Assembly: GCA_029821515.1 (NCBI GenBank)
Contig: JALGTD010000002.1
Coordinates: 1-29,059 of the forward strand
From: Candidatus Zipacnadia bacterium
GTDB taxonomy: Bacteria > Armatimonadota > Zipacnadia > Zipacnadales > Zipacnadaceae
DNA length: 29,059 nucleotides
Direction of reading: 5' to 3'
Shown here: piece after piece, positions 1 to 7,560 of the stretch
Layout of the letters: each line of letters begins with the position of its first letter
Numbering within the stretch: position 1 is the stretch's first letter
Position numbers and translations under genes: made by a program
The notes under the pieces: generated by a model
Database searches by the model: none
Seen by the model: only the letters and a program-made list of their open reading frames with translations
What the model was told of the DNA's origin: nothing

Positions 1-372
1 GTCCTGGAGGCGGCACGACTCGCGCCGTCGGCGGGCAACCTCCAGGAGTGGCGTTTTGTGGTGGTGACCGACGAGCAGACCCGTCAGCAATTGATGGAAG
101 CAGCTAGCGGCCAGGCCTTCGTCGGGCAAGCTCCGGTGGTGATTGCCGCCTGCGCCGAGACTGACGAGCAGGTAATGCCATGTGGACAGCCGTCTTACCC
201 CATTGACCTGGCCATCGCCCTGGAGCATATTGCTCTGCAGGCCGTCGCGGAGGGCCTGGGCACCTGCTGGGTGGGGGCATTTGACGAGGCAGCCGTGAAG
301 GAAGCTCTGGACATCCCCCAGGATTGTCTTCCACGAAAAGTGGGAGCAGTAACGGCAGACAACGGCAGATGA
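1..372 (+). CDS. Nitroreductase-family protein, 5' end outside window, aberrant C-terminus
   Basis: The reading frame is open from base 1, so the true start lies upstream. The visible part begins with an APSAGNLQEW motif, the FMN-contacting segment of NAD(P)H-dependent nitroreductases. It continues to a HIALQAVAEGLGTCWVG-like helix, here ALEHIALQAVAEGLGTCWVG, which is typical of the family's second half. These enzymes are cytosolic FMN flavoproteins that reduce nitro groups, quinones or flavins; the substrate here cannot be told. After DIPQD the family normally has a 'vplGyP' strand and a conserved Arg-rich tail. This protein instead ends in an unrelated 15-residue tail at a TGA inside three 10-base direct repeats (352-379). 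Neither other forward frame restores the expected tail, so the end looks eroded or replaced. Family assignment is secure; function of this copy is uncertain. Confidence 0.8.
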   Translation, partial: VLEAARLAPSAGNLQEWRFVVVTDEQTRQQLMEAASGQAFVGQAPVVIAACAETDEQVMPCGQPSYPIDLAIALEHIALQAVAEGLGTCWVGAFDEAAVKEALDIPQDCLPRKVGAVTADNGR

Positions 373-379
373 CGGCAGA
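352..379. repeat. Three direct repeats of acggcaga at exact 10-base spacing
   Basis: The octamer acggcaga occurs at 352-359, 362-369 and 372-379, with one variable base pair between copies. The nitroreductase frame terminates inside the second-to-third copy. The array sits where the conserved C-terminus of that family should be encoded, so slippage here may have altered the gene end. No known element is recognised. Confidence 0.75.
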
Positions 380-441
380 AAACGACGGAACGGCACGACA
401 GCGTGCGACCGAGCCTGCCTAGCGGAGGGACTTCGACTGGC

Positions 442-1584
442 TCACCGTAAACGTAACAGCTCACCATCGCCGGCTGCGGCCACCAGCCGCACTACAGTCT
501 TATTGTACCGCGTATTAGTGGGCAGCCCAACCCACTCGCCAGTCTGCTTGTCCAGCCTGTCAACCTGCACACCCCGGCGGCGGATCGTCAAGGTAGCAGT
601 GTTCTCGTGCTCGTGGTCACGGTTCGCCAGCAGTAGAAAGTCGTTGTCCTCCGAGTCTTTGAAGATGCCCAGCACCCAGTGGTCCTCGGCTACTTGCGCC
701 CAGAAGCCATCGGGAATCGGGCGAGTATCGTTGGGCAGCGGCGGGGTGTGAAAAACGTCCACCGAGTGGAGCTTAACCAGCACCGGCCCCAGCTTCTGCA
801 GCTCACCGTTGATTACCGCAATATCCTGCCCGGTCAGCCTCAGCTTACCACCATCAAAGACGTTGCACCCGTGAAACCACTGGATGCCCTTAACTCCGTA
901 GGCCAGGCTGGTGAAGACGCTATGGCGCATGCGCTGCATGTTCTCGGGATAGTAGTAACTGTAGTAGTTGCCCTCCCCCGCTGCCTTCCTGGCCTCGACA
1001 GGGGCGGCGTTGCCGCTCACCCATACGACCAGGGGAATCCCCGCGTCCAGGGCTGCAGCCCGGTATTCCTCCAGCCGGGAGAACTGCTTATCCTGTCCCC
1101 AGGACCACTGGTAATAATCGTAGCTGAGGATGTCGGGCTTGACGACATCAATGAATGTAGAGTGGAGACCCTGGTAGCTTCCGCCCAGGTTAATATAGCC
1201 AGGATGATTGGGGTCGGCCTCCCGGAAGGCCTCCACCCGTTCGGCAAGCGTCGGATACTCGTCCGCACCCTGGGGCTCATCCTTAATACGGTAACCCCAC
1301 ACCGCTTCGTCATCTTTGAGTTCGGCGGCCTGCTCGGGACTAACGCCTATGAGCATTGCCTTAAAGCTCCAATCACGGCAGACCTCCAACTTGTCCAAAC
1401 CGCACATAACTACTGTCATATTGGCAGCCTTGATGGCCTCGGGGGAGGTATCATTGCCGCCGGACTTGGGCGCATCCGTCGGCCCACCCCAGAAGGAAAT
1501 CATAAACTCGTCCATCTGCCATTCAGCAGCCGCCGGCATCGTCATCGCAATCACTACTCCCAGCATAAGAATGTTTCGCAGCAT
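442..1584 (-). CDS. Secreted TIM-barrel glycoside hydrolase-like protein
   Basis: This is a 380-residue protein with a signal peptide: a short basic start, a hydrophobic core, and likely cleavage after PAAA at residue 20. The barrel region carries WGYRIKDEP (residues 96-104) and then HPGYINL (127-133) and DILSYDYY (151-158). This arrangement is seen in secreted beta-galactosidase/GH42-like barrels of polysaccharide degraders. Glu103 in KDEP is the best catalytic candidate. The last ~90 residues look like a beta-sandwich (LLLANRDHEHENTATLTI). The ATG at 1584 is preceded by a strong AAGGAGGG ribosome site and lies 24 bases after the lpd stop, so the two are probably co-transcribed. The substrate is unknown; a non-catalytic carbohydrate-binding role is possible. 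The product should act outside the cytoplasm. Confidence 0.7.
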   Translation of the reverse strand: MLRNILMLGVVIAMTMPAAAEWQMDEFMISFWGGPTDAPKSGGNDTSPEAIKAANMTVVMCGLDKLEVCRDWSFKAMLIGVSPEQAAELKDDEAVWGYRIKDEPQGADEYPTLAERVEAFREADPNHPGYINLGGSYQGLHSTFIDVVKPDILSYDYYQWSWGQDKQFSRLEEYRAAALDAGIPLVVWVSGNAAPVEARKAAGEGNYYSYYYPENMQRMRHSVFTSLAYGVKGIQWFHGCNVFDGGKLRLTGQDIAVINGELQKLGPVLVKLHSVDVFHTPPLPNDTRPIPDGFWAQVAEDHWVLGIFKDSEDNDFLLLANRDHEHENTATLTIRRRGVQVDRLDKQTGEWVGLPTNTRYNKTVVRLVAAAGDGELLRLR

Positions 1585-1608
1585 GTCTTCTTCCCTCCTT
1601 GAGCTTGA

Positions 1609-3036
1609 TTATCCCTTGGCGCCCGCTGGCGGCAAGTGTATTGCCCGGCTCAGGCCGGCCAAAGCGGCCTCACCGACTACCTCGCTCATTGTGGGGTGAC
1701 TGTGAATGGTCTCGGCAACATCGTCCAGCGTTAGCCCCATACGCACTGCCAGGGTGATCTCCGCGATCAGCTCACTGGCCGAGAGGCCGACTACCGTACC
1801 GCCAACAATTCGCCCTGAAGAAACCTCAGAAATCAGCTTGGCAAATCCCTGGCGCGCCCCATAGGCGGCAGCCCGTCCCAGTGCGCTGAAAGGAAACTTG
1901 CCAATCTGGCACTCGAAGTCGCAATCCTCGATTTCGTGCTCCTGGATACCCACCGAAGCAATCTCCGGGTGAGTGTAGATAACACCAGGCACCGCATCAT
2001 AGTCAATCGGCTCGCCACCGCCGGAGCCCAGAGCATTTTCAACCGCGACGATGCCCTCGTGAGAGGCCAGATGAGCCAGGCCGACACCACGGCGGACATC
2101 ACCGGCCGCGTAGATATTTTCAGTACTCGTCTGCAGGCGATCGTTGACCACGATGCACCCCCTCTCCAGAGCAATCCCCAGTTCCTCCACCCCAAGGTCC
2201 TCAGTGTAGGCTCTGCGGCTGGTTGCCATCAGAATGAGATCAGCCTCAACCGCTTCACTCTCGCCGGCACAGTCCAGGAGCAGCCGCTTGTGGCCGTCAT
2301 TATCTTCTAACTTGGTCGCACGCGCCCCGGCAAGTACGCGGATACCCTGCTTGCTCACTGTTCTCTCCAGCAGGTCACTGGCTTCGGGATCCTCCGTGGG
2401 AACAATCCGCTCCAGCATCTCAATCAGCGTGACCTTGCTGCCGAAACCGGCGTAAACCTGCGCCAGCTCGCAGCCTACTGCACCAGCACCGATTACCGCC
2501 AGGTTCTCTGGCACCTGGTCCAGCGCGACCGCCTGGTCACTGTCAATGACGCCACCGCTGTCAATACCAGGTATCGGCGGGATAAAGGGGATGGACCCGG
2601 TACACAAAACGATACTGTCGGCTTCAAACTCCGTGGTTTGGTCATCGCCAGTCACCTGCACGCACGTCGGCTCCAGCAACTTGCCGTGACCACGGAAAAC
2701 AGTTATGCCATTGCCCTCCATAAGTAACTCGACACCGGACACGAGAGTCTTGATGGCACGAGAAGCGTGACGCCGAACCCCGTCAAAGTCAATCTCGGGA
2801 TCGGCGAACTTGATTCCCATCCTTCGGGCACTGTCGGCCTGTTCGAGAATCTCGACGCAGCGTAGCAGCGCCTTTGACGGGATACAGCCGCGGTTCAGGC
2901 AGGTGCCGCCCAGCTCGCGGGCCTCCACGAGGGCGGTCCTGGCACCAAGCTGCGCAGCGCGGATGGCCGCAACATAACCGGCAGGTCCGCCACCAATAAT
3001 AGCGATGTCAAATTTGTTATTGTCTGCTTCTTTCAT
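1609..3036 (-). CDS. lpdA: Dihydrolipoyl dehydrogenase (E3)
   Basis: This 475-residue protein has full family length. It reoxidises dihydrolipoyl groups of 2-oxoacid dehydrogenase complexes or of glycine-cleavage H protein, using FAD and NAD+. The FAD site IIGGGPAG lies near residue 13. The redox pair is in GGTCLNRGCIPSK (Cys46, Cys51). The NAD site is VIGAGAVGCE (181-190), the second FAD motif is YAAGDVRRG, and the interface catalytic pair is in HPTMSE (His447, Glu452). No fused lipoyl domain is present, and no E1, E2 or glycine-cleavage gene is in the window, so the partner complex is unknown. The ATG is preceded by AGGAGG. It appears to be the first gene of a unit with the secreted protein downstream. 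Soluble, cytoplasmic. Confidence 0.95.
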   Translation of the reverse strand: MKEADNNKFDIAIIGGGPAGYVAAIRAAQLGARTALVEARELGGTCLNRGCIPSKALLRCVEILEQADSARRMGIKFADPEIDFDGVRRHASRAIKTLVSGVELLMEGNGITVFRGHGKLLEPTCVQVTGDDQTTEFEADSIVLCTGSIPFIPPIPGIDSGGVIDSDQAVALDQVPENLAVIGAGAVGCELAQVYAGFGSKVTLIEMLERIVPTEDPEASDLLERTVSKQGIRVLAGARATKLEDNDGHKRLLLDCAGESEAVEADLILMATSRRAYTEDLGVEELGIALERGCIVVNDRLQTSTENIYAAGDVRRGVGLAHLASHEGIVAVENALGSGGGEPIDYDAVPGVIYTHPEIASVGIQEHEIEDCDFECQIGKFPFSALGRAAAYGARQGFAKLISEVSSGRIVGGTVVGLSASELIAEITLAVRMGLTLDDVAETIHSHPTMSEVVGEAALAGLSRAIHLPPAGAKG

Positions 3037-3085
3037 CTTTGCCTCCTATATAAAGGTGACCAATTTGCTCTATGAAACACCAGGT

Positions 3086-3114
3086 ACAGTAGAGGGTTCG
3101 CGACAGTCTGGCAA
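3086..3114 (-). promoter_or_regulatory. Candidate promoter for lpdA
   Basis: Read on the minus strand, TTGCCA (3114-3109) and TACTGT (3091-3086) are separated by 17 bases. They lie about 50 bases upstream of the lpdA start. The match is moderate and rests on spacing and position only. Confidence 0.4.
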
Positions 3115-3381
3115 CATCCCTTCTCCTCGGAAGGTGACAAAAGACGGGGTAAGTCGATGTTCCACTCCCCAGTACAATCTACTGCGGTGACCGGGAGCCT
3201 CCTGGCTATGTGTAGAATGATAGGAAGACGATTTATGCAGTGGTAGGGCAGGCACTGGTGGTTGTTAACTGGGTGAATTGCTCTCTGTGCCTTGCTGGCC
3301 ACGGCGAAAAGTTTCCCGTATTATGAGGGAAGGAAGATATGACCTAATTGCAGAATAACTGAACTACAGCAGAGGAGAGAC

Positions 3382-3411
3382 TTGACAACCTTGCCCCAAG
3401 AGCGGTAAGAT
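3382..3411 (+). promoter_or_regulatory. Sigma-70-type promoter for the PilT-like gene
   Basis: TTGACA (3382-3387) and TAAGAT (3406-3411) are separated by 18 bases. The transcript would start near 3418, giving a leader of about 40 bases before the ATG at 3460. The -35 box is a perfect consensus. Confidence 0.6.
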
Positions 3412-3459
3412 TATCAGTAGTGTGGCCTAGGTAGTTACCTGCTAATAGAGGTGAGGCAA

Positions 3460-4677
3460 ATGGCAGAGCAATTCCGTAAGACAGTGCAAGCGCCGGAGGT
3501 GGTAGCCAATAAAGTAGGCGAGCGCCTGGATGGCGAGGTGATGGAGGCCCTCCTAGATGGATGTGTTAAGATTAATGCCTCCGACTTGCATATGAGTATC
3601 AACGAACCCCCAATATATCGGCGACATGGGCATCTATACGAACTGGAGGGCTATCGAAAATTAGATATGGACGACATGGTTGCCGCAGCGAACTTCTTCC
3701 TCGGCGAGGACAGCACTGACAACCGCTACTGGAGCCGATATCAAGAAAAGGGTGGGGCTGACATTGGCTATGCGTTCGGGGAGCAGGCCCGTTTCCGCGT
3801 CAGCGTCTTCTCCCAGAAGCAGGCTCCGACTCTAGCGCTGCGCTTAATCCCCTCCGAGCTACTAAGCTTTGAGCAGCTTGGGCTGCCCGCCGACCAAATC
3901 AAAGAGCTTTGCCACCGTCAGCGCGGCATCATTCTACTGACCGGACCAACTGGCTGCGGCAAGACCACCACTATTGCCTCTATGATAGACTACATCAATC
4001 AGGAACGCGACGTACACATCATCAGCATCGAAGACCCCATTGAATACTATCATGTTGGTAAGCAAAGCATTGTGAATCAGCGCGAGGTGGGTGTGGACGT
4101 CTCAAGTTTCTCCGAAGCAGTTATCCGTAATATGCGGTCAGACCCCGATGTTATGCTGGTCGGCGAAATGCGCGACCTGGAGACAATGCGTGCGTGTCTG
4201 CAGGCGGCGGAGACTGGTCACTTGGTCTTTTCTACACTGCACACCGTTAGCGCACCGAAGACTATTGACCGACTGGTGACTGCTTTCCCCAGTGCCGAGC
4301 AGGCAGAGATTCGGGCAATGACTTCTACCTCACTGGCGGCGGTATTCTCTGAAGAGCTAATTCCTCGCATTGACAAGGACGGGCGCGTAGCTGCTTTCGA
4401 GATTATGCTGGGTGAGGCCGGCGGCTCACCAGCCATCGGTAACCTGATTCGTGAACGGAAGACTTCCATGATGCGATCAACGATACAGAGCAGCGGCCAG
4501 TCGCTAGGCATGCAGCTTCTGGAGGCTAACCTCGCTAAGCTGGTCAACGAGGAAAAAATATCCTTCGACGATGGTTACAATCGCTCTAATGAGAAGAACG
4601 ACTTTCTCAACTTTGTAGACAACAGCCAGGTGCCCGATAGTTATCAACAGGCGCTGCAAGACGTAGGCATAAAATAG
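3460..4677 (+). CDS. pilT: PilT-like type IV pilus retraction ATPase
   Basis: This 405-residue secretion ATPase of the PilT/PilU group would drive pilus depolymerisation at the inner membrane base of the pilus. The N-terminal part has the ASDLHMS box found in PilT. Walker A is GPTGCGKTT near residue 162. The Asp box is IISIEDPIEYYH, Walker B is VMLVGEMRDLET (usually GEIRDLET), and the His box is HLVFSTLHT. The family's LQGVVAQ-like stretch is replaced by TSTSLAAVFSEELIPR. An upstream in-frame GTG (3451) exists. The ATG at 3460 is preferred because GAGGTGAGG lies just before it, at normal spacing. No pilB, pilC or pilin gene adjoins it, so it is an orphan copy, and specialisation (PilU-like or surface sensing) is possible. 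The assignment to the PilT family is firm; the exact subfamily is not. Confidence 0.88.
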   Translation: MAEQFRKTVQAPEVVANKVGERLDGEVMEALLDGCVKINASDLHMSINEPPIYRRHGHLYELEGYRKLDMDDMVAAANFFLGEDSTDNRYWSRYQEKGGADIGYAFGEQARFRVSVFSQKQAPTLALRLIPSELLSFEQLGLPADQIKELCHRQRGIILLTGPTGCGKTTTIASMIDYINQERDVHIISIEDPIEYYHVGKQSIVNQREVGVDVSSFSEAVIRNMRSDPDVMLVGEMRDLETMRACLQAAETGHLVFSTLHTVSAPKTIDRLVTAFPSAEQAEIRAMTSTSLAAVFSEELIPRIDKDGRVAAFEIMLGEAGGSPAIGNLIRERKTSMMRSTIQSSGQSLGMQLLEANLAKLVNEEKISFDDGYNRSNEKNDFLNFVDNSQVPDSYQQALQDVGIK

Positions 4678-4801
4678 GCGACAGAAACCAGCAGGGACAA
4701 ACCGTGACACTACGCCGCCCACCCCTGCGTAGAAGCACTGTCAGTTCACCAAAGGAGTGGGCTGTCCGATATTGATCTGAGATAGGCTGCTGAGGTTATG
4801 T

Positions 4802-4830
4802 TTGCACCAGCGTTTGGGTTTTGCTATAAC
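4802..4830 (+). promoter_or_regulatory. Candidate promoter for the two CNNM genes
   Basis: TTGCAC (4802-4807) and TATAAC (4825-4830) have the ideal 17-base spacing and lie 45 bases upstream of the TTG start at 4875. Each box has one or two mismatches to consensus. Confidence 0.5.
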
Positions 4831-4874
4831 ATAGCTGATAATTGGTCTAGTCGGTTACCGGGTGGTTTGCAGAT

Positions 4875-6134
4875 TTGGAAGCCGAGTTAGGATTAATCGT
4901 ACTCCTGCTAGGCATTTCAGCGTTTTTCTCCGGTAGTGAAGTTGCCTTCCTATCAGTCTCAGACACGCGCCTACACTACCTAGCTAAAAAGGGAGGGCAC
5001 TTAGCGCGGATTTTGCTCTTTCTGCGGCGCCGTCGTGTCTGGGTATTGTCAACCGTCCTGATTGCCATCACCACATCCAACTACACAGCCGAACGGCTGG
5101 CCACTCGTGTTGCTGCCGCACACATCGGTCAAACCTTCGGTCCCCTTGTAGCCTACGTTGCCATTACCACCGTAGTCGTCATCTTCTGCGAGATTACTCC
5201 TATACAATATGCTGCCCGCCATCGTGAGGCAGTGGGCCTGCGGGCTTCGATCCCGATAGCCGTGCTGGCCATGATACTGGCGCCTGTGGTTTTCATACTA
5301 ACAGGAATCACTCGGGCATTGCTATTCGTAGCAGGTTTGCGGCGAGAGATGATCAGTCCGCCAATTACCGAAGACCAGCTCAAGACAATGATAGAGCAAG
5401 GCCAGCGCCAGGGGACGGTACCAAGTCCCCAGCAGCGGATGCTGTATGGAGCACTGGACTTCGGCGACCAGACCGTGGCCCAGGTTATGACACCAAGGCC
5501 CGACATAACCTGGGTCGACCAATATCAGACCCTGCAACAAACCCTGAACATTGCCACCAGTGCGGGCCTTTCTCGGCTGCCGGTTTGTAGGCAGAACCCA
5601 GACGACGTCGTCGGGATCATCTATATCAAGGATATTCTGCCCTATCTACGGACAGGCGAGATGGAAAAGCCTGTGCGGCGGGTGGCACGTGCTTCGTTCT
5701 TTGTCCCAGAAAGTCTACCAGCCAACGTTCTACTGCAACAATTGCAGAGCAGGCACGGAAGCATCGCAGTGGTTAAAGATGAGTTTGGCGGCACGGCTGG
5801 GGTGGTGACCGTCGAGGACCTGCTGGAGGAGATAGTCGGCGAGATTACTGACGAGTACGATATCGAGGAGCCCGAGATCGAGCAGTTACCTGAGGACGAA
5901 CTACTCTGCGACGCACGCATATCCTTGCACCTGCTAGCCAATTACGTACAGGAAGATCTGCCGGAGAGCGACTATGACAGTCTCGGTGGCTTCATCCTGG
6001 ACCTGGCCGGACATATACCATCAGTGGGCGAGCAGGTATCGTGGGGCAAGTTGACTTTCCGCGTGGAGCAGACAGCGGACAACCGCATCGAGAAGGTACG
6101 CATCATCCCGAATAGGCCAGAGGCAGGCGACTGA
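4875..6134 (+). CDS. CNNM/HlyC-CorC family membrane protein with CBS pair (first copy)
   Basis: This 419-residue protein has the CNNM transmembrane (DUF21) domain over residues 1-170, beginning FFSGSEVAFLS. A CBS pair follows at about 190-310 (VMTPRPDITWV; GIIYIKDILPYL). Then come the FGGTAGVVTVEDLLEEIVGEI linker and the C-terminal CorC/HlyC domain (about 330-412). Relatives act in Mg2+ or Co2+ efflux and are often annotated as hemolysins without evidence of lysis. The normally conserved E-x-x-P-K of the membrane domain reads CEITPI (105-110), so the Lys is lost. The start is TTG, supported by GGGTGG nine bases upstream and by an intact first helix. A homologous gene follows 76 bases downstream. 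The family is certain, the transported ion is not. Confidence 0.85.
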   Translation: MEAELGLIVLLLGISAFFSGSEVAFLSVSDTRLHYLAKKGGHLARILLFLRRRRVWVLSTVLIAITTSNYTAERLATRVAAAHIGQTFGPLVAYVAITTVVVIFCEITPIQYAARHREAVGLRASIPIAVLAMILAPVVFILTGITRALLFVAGLRREMISPPITEDQLKTMIEQGQRQGTVPSPQQRMLYGALDFGDQTVAQVMTPRPDITWVDQYQTLQQTLNIATSAGLSRLPVCRQNPDDVVGIIYIKDILPYLRTGEMEKPVRRVARASFFVPESLPANVLLQQLQSRHGSIAVVKDEFGGTAGVVTVEDLLEEIVGEITDEYDIEEPEIEQLPEDELLCDARISLHLLANYVQEDLPESDYDSLGGFILDLAGHIPSVGEQVSWGKLTFRVEQTADNRIEKVRIIPNRPEAGD

Positions 6135-6210
6135 AAGTGCCATCAATTTGCACGTCTATCAGCAGGTGTAAGTTGGTTGTTTGTCCGCTACCAGGAGGCC
6201 AAACGCAGCT

Positions 6211-7455
6211 TTGAGTATTTCTCTGACCACAATAGGCCTGGTGGCCATCGGTGTATTGCTAGTGGGCATATTTTTCGTGTCACTGGCCGAATCAGCCCTG
6301 GTAGCGGTAAAACCGGTAGCAGTGCGCCGCCGGGCTGACCGGGGAGAAAAAAACGCCCAGATCATTGCCAGCCTGCACGAAAGCGGCAACTACCTGACGG
6401 CGCTGATTATCGCGCTGAACGCGGGAATCATCCTAATTGCGACAATAATGACCTTGCTGACTCACCGCGAGCTACTCCATATCGCGATGATCGCTATTAT
6501 TGTGGTGCTGGGTGAACTGATACCCAAGGCCTACGGGTCCCTGCGAGCTGAACCAGTAGCTCTGCGGGTAGCCCGCTCGGCGCAGCGACTGACTCACTTG
6601 CTAGATCCGATCACGCACGTGCTGACAGCCGTCAGTCGTACGTTTTTCCCGGCGGCGGGAGGTACAGCGGACTATCACGGACGCCAGATGACTCCCGAGC
6701 AGATCCGGGCGGCGGCGGAGCTGGGGCTGGAAAACGCACAGGTTACTCCAGAGGAGACCGAGATGCTCGACAGCGTTCTCCAGTTGCCACGAACTACTGC
6801 CCGCGAGGTGATGTCTCCTCGCATAGACATTGTGGCGCTATCATCAACGGCACCAATGGACGAGGCAGTAGAGACTGCCCTGAGCAGTGGCTATTCCCGC
6901 ATACCGGTCTACGAAGAGGATATTGACCACATAGTAGGCGTACTTTATGTACACGATCTGCTGGCCACTCCCACTGAGCAATGGCACGATTTGAAGCTGG
7001 GTGACATCGTTCGTCAGCCACTGCTGGCCCCGGAAAGCAAGCGGGTGGACGAGTTGTTGTGGATGATGCGGGAGCACTCCACCCATCTGGCGGTGCTGAT
7101 TGACGAGTTTGGCAGCACTGCCGGCCTGGCTACCATTGAGGATATTCTGGAAGAATTAGTCGGCGAAATCGAAGACGAACACGACTTGCCTGAACAAGGA
7201 ATGGAACTGCTCAGCCCCACAGAGGCGGTGGTCGATGGCAAGGCTCATATTGAAGATATCAACGAGCTTCTCGGCACGGATCTTCCTGAAGACGAATACG
7301 AGACGGTCGCCGGCCTGGTGAGCGCCATTGCTGGGCATATTCCCGAGCCGGGTGATGTCGTCAGATGCGGTGAGGCTACATTTATCGTGCAGGAAGGTGA
7401 TGAACAACAGATACAGCGCCTGCGGGTGATTGTTCAACCTGAAGGTGATGAGTGA
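6211..7455 (+). CDS. CNNM/HlyC-CorC family membrane protein with CBS pair (second copy)
   Basis: This is a paralogue of the preceding gene with the same domain order: DUF21 membrane domain, CBS pair (REVMSPRIDIVAL; GVLYVHDLLA), FGSTAGLATIEDILEELVGEI, and a CorC/HlyC C-terminal domain. Unlike its neighbour it keeps the GELIPK motif in the membrane domain. It may be the active ion-extruding partner of a heteromer, but that is inference. The frame is open from a TTG at 6181. The TTG at 6211 is preferred because AGGAGG (6193-6198) precedes it, although the 12-base spacing is slightly long. The protein would be 414 residues. Two consecutive CNNM genes are common in several phyla and are usually co-transcribed. 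Confidence 0.83.
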   Translation: MSISLTTIGLVAIGVLLVGIFFVSLAESALVAVKPVAVRRRADRGEKNAQIIASLHESGNYLTALIIALNAGIILIATIMTLLTHRELLHIAMIAIIVVLGELIPKAYGSLRAEPVALRVARSAQRLTHLLDPITHVLTAVSRTFFPAAGGTADYHGRQMTPEQIRAAAELGLENAQVTPEETEMLDSVLQLPRTTAREVMSPRIDIVALSSTAPMDEAVETALSSGYSRIPVYEEDIDHIVGVLYVHDLLATPTEQWHDLKLGDIVRQPLLAPESKRVDELLWMMREHSTHLAVLIDEFGSTAGLATIEDILEELVGEIEDEHDLPEQGMELLSPTEAVVDGKAHIEDINELLGTDLPEDEYETVAGLVSAIAGHIPEPGDVVRCGEATFIVQEGDEQQIQRLRVIVQPEGDE

Positions 7456-7560
7456 TCCGCCAGCAGGTGTCGTATCCGTTCCCTTCCACCACACCAACGA
7501 ACGTACCCCTATGAGTCAATCTCTCGCCATAGAACGCAATTGCAGATGGCAAAACGCACT

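Larger units (their letters stand above)
3037..3459. other. Divergent intergenic region between lpdA and the PilT-like gene
   Basis: About 420 bases separate two divergent genes, and no open frame here looks like a gene. It holds the lpdA promoter candidate at 3086-3114 and the pilT promoter candidate at 3382-3411. I checked the intervening sequence for T-box, glycine, TPP and cobalamin riboswitch signatures and saw none. The length is more than two promoters need, but I cannot assign the 3120-3380 part. Confidence 0.5.

Noticed and set aside
679..1602. 307-residue plus-strand open frame
   Set aside because: It lies antisense to the secreted barrel gene, which has a signal peptide, a strong ribosome site and coherent motifs. 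The plus frame has no domain.
3120..3380. Possible riboswitch or T-box upstream of lpdA
   Set aside because: None of the conserved cores I know (T-box AGGGTGG, TPP CTGAGA, glycine, cobalamin) appears on either strand.
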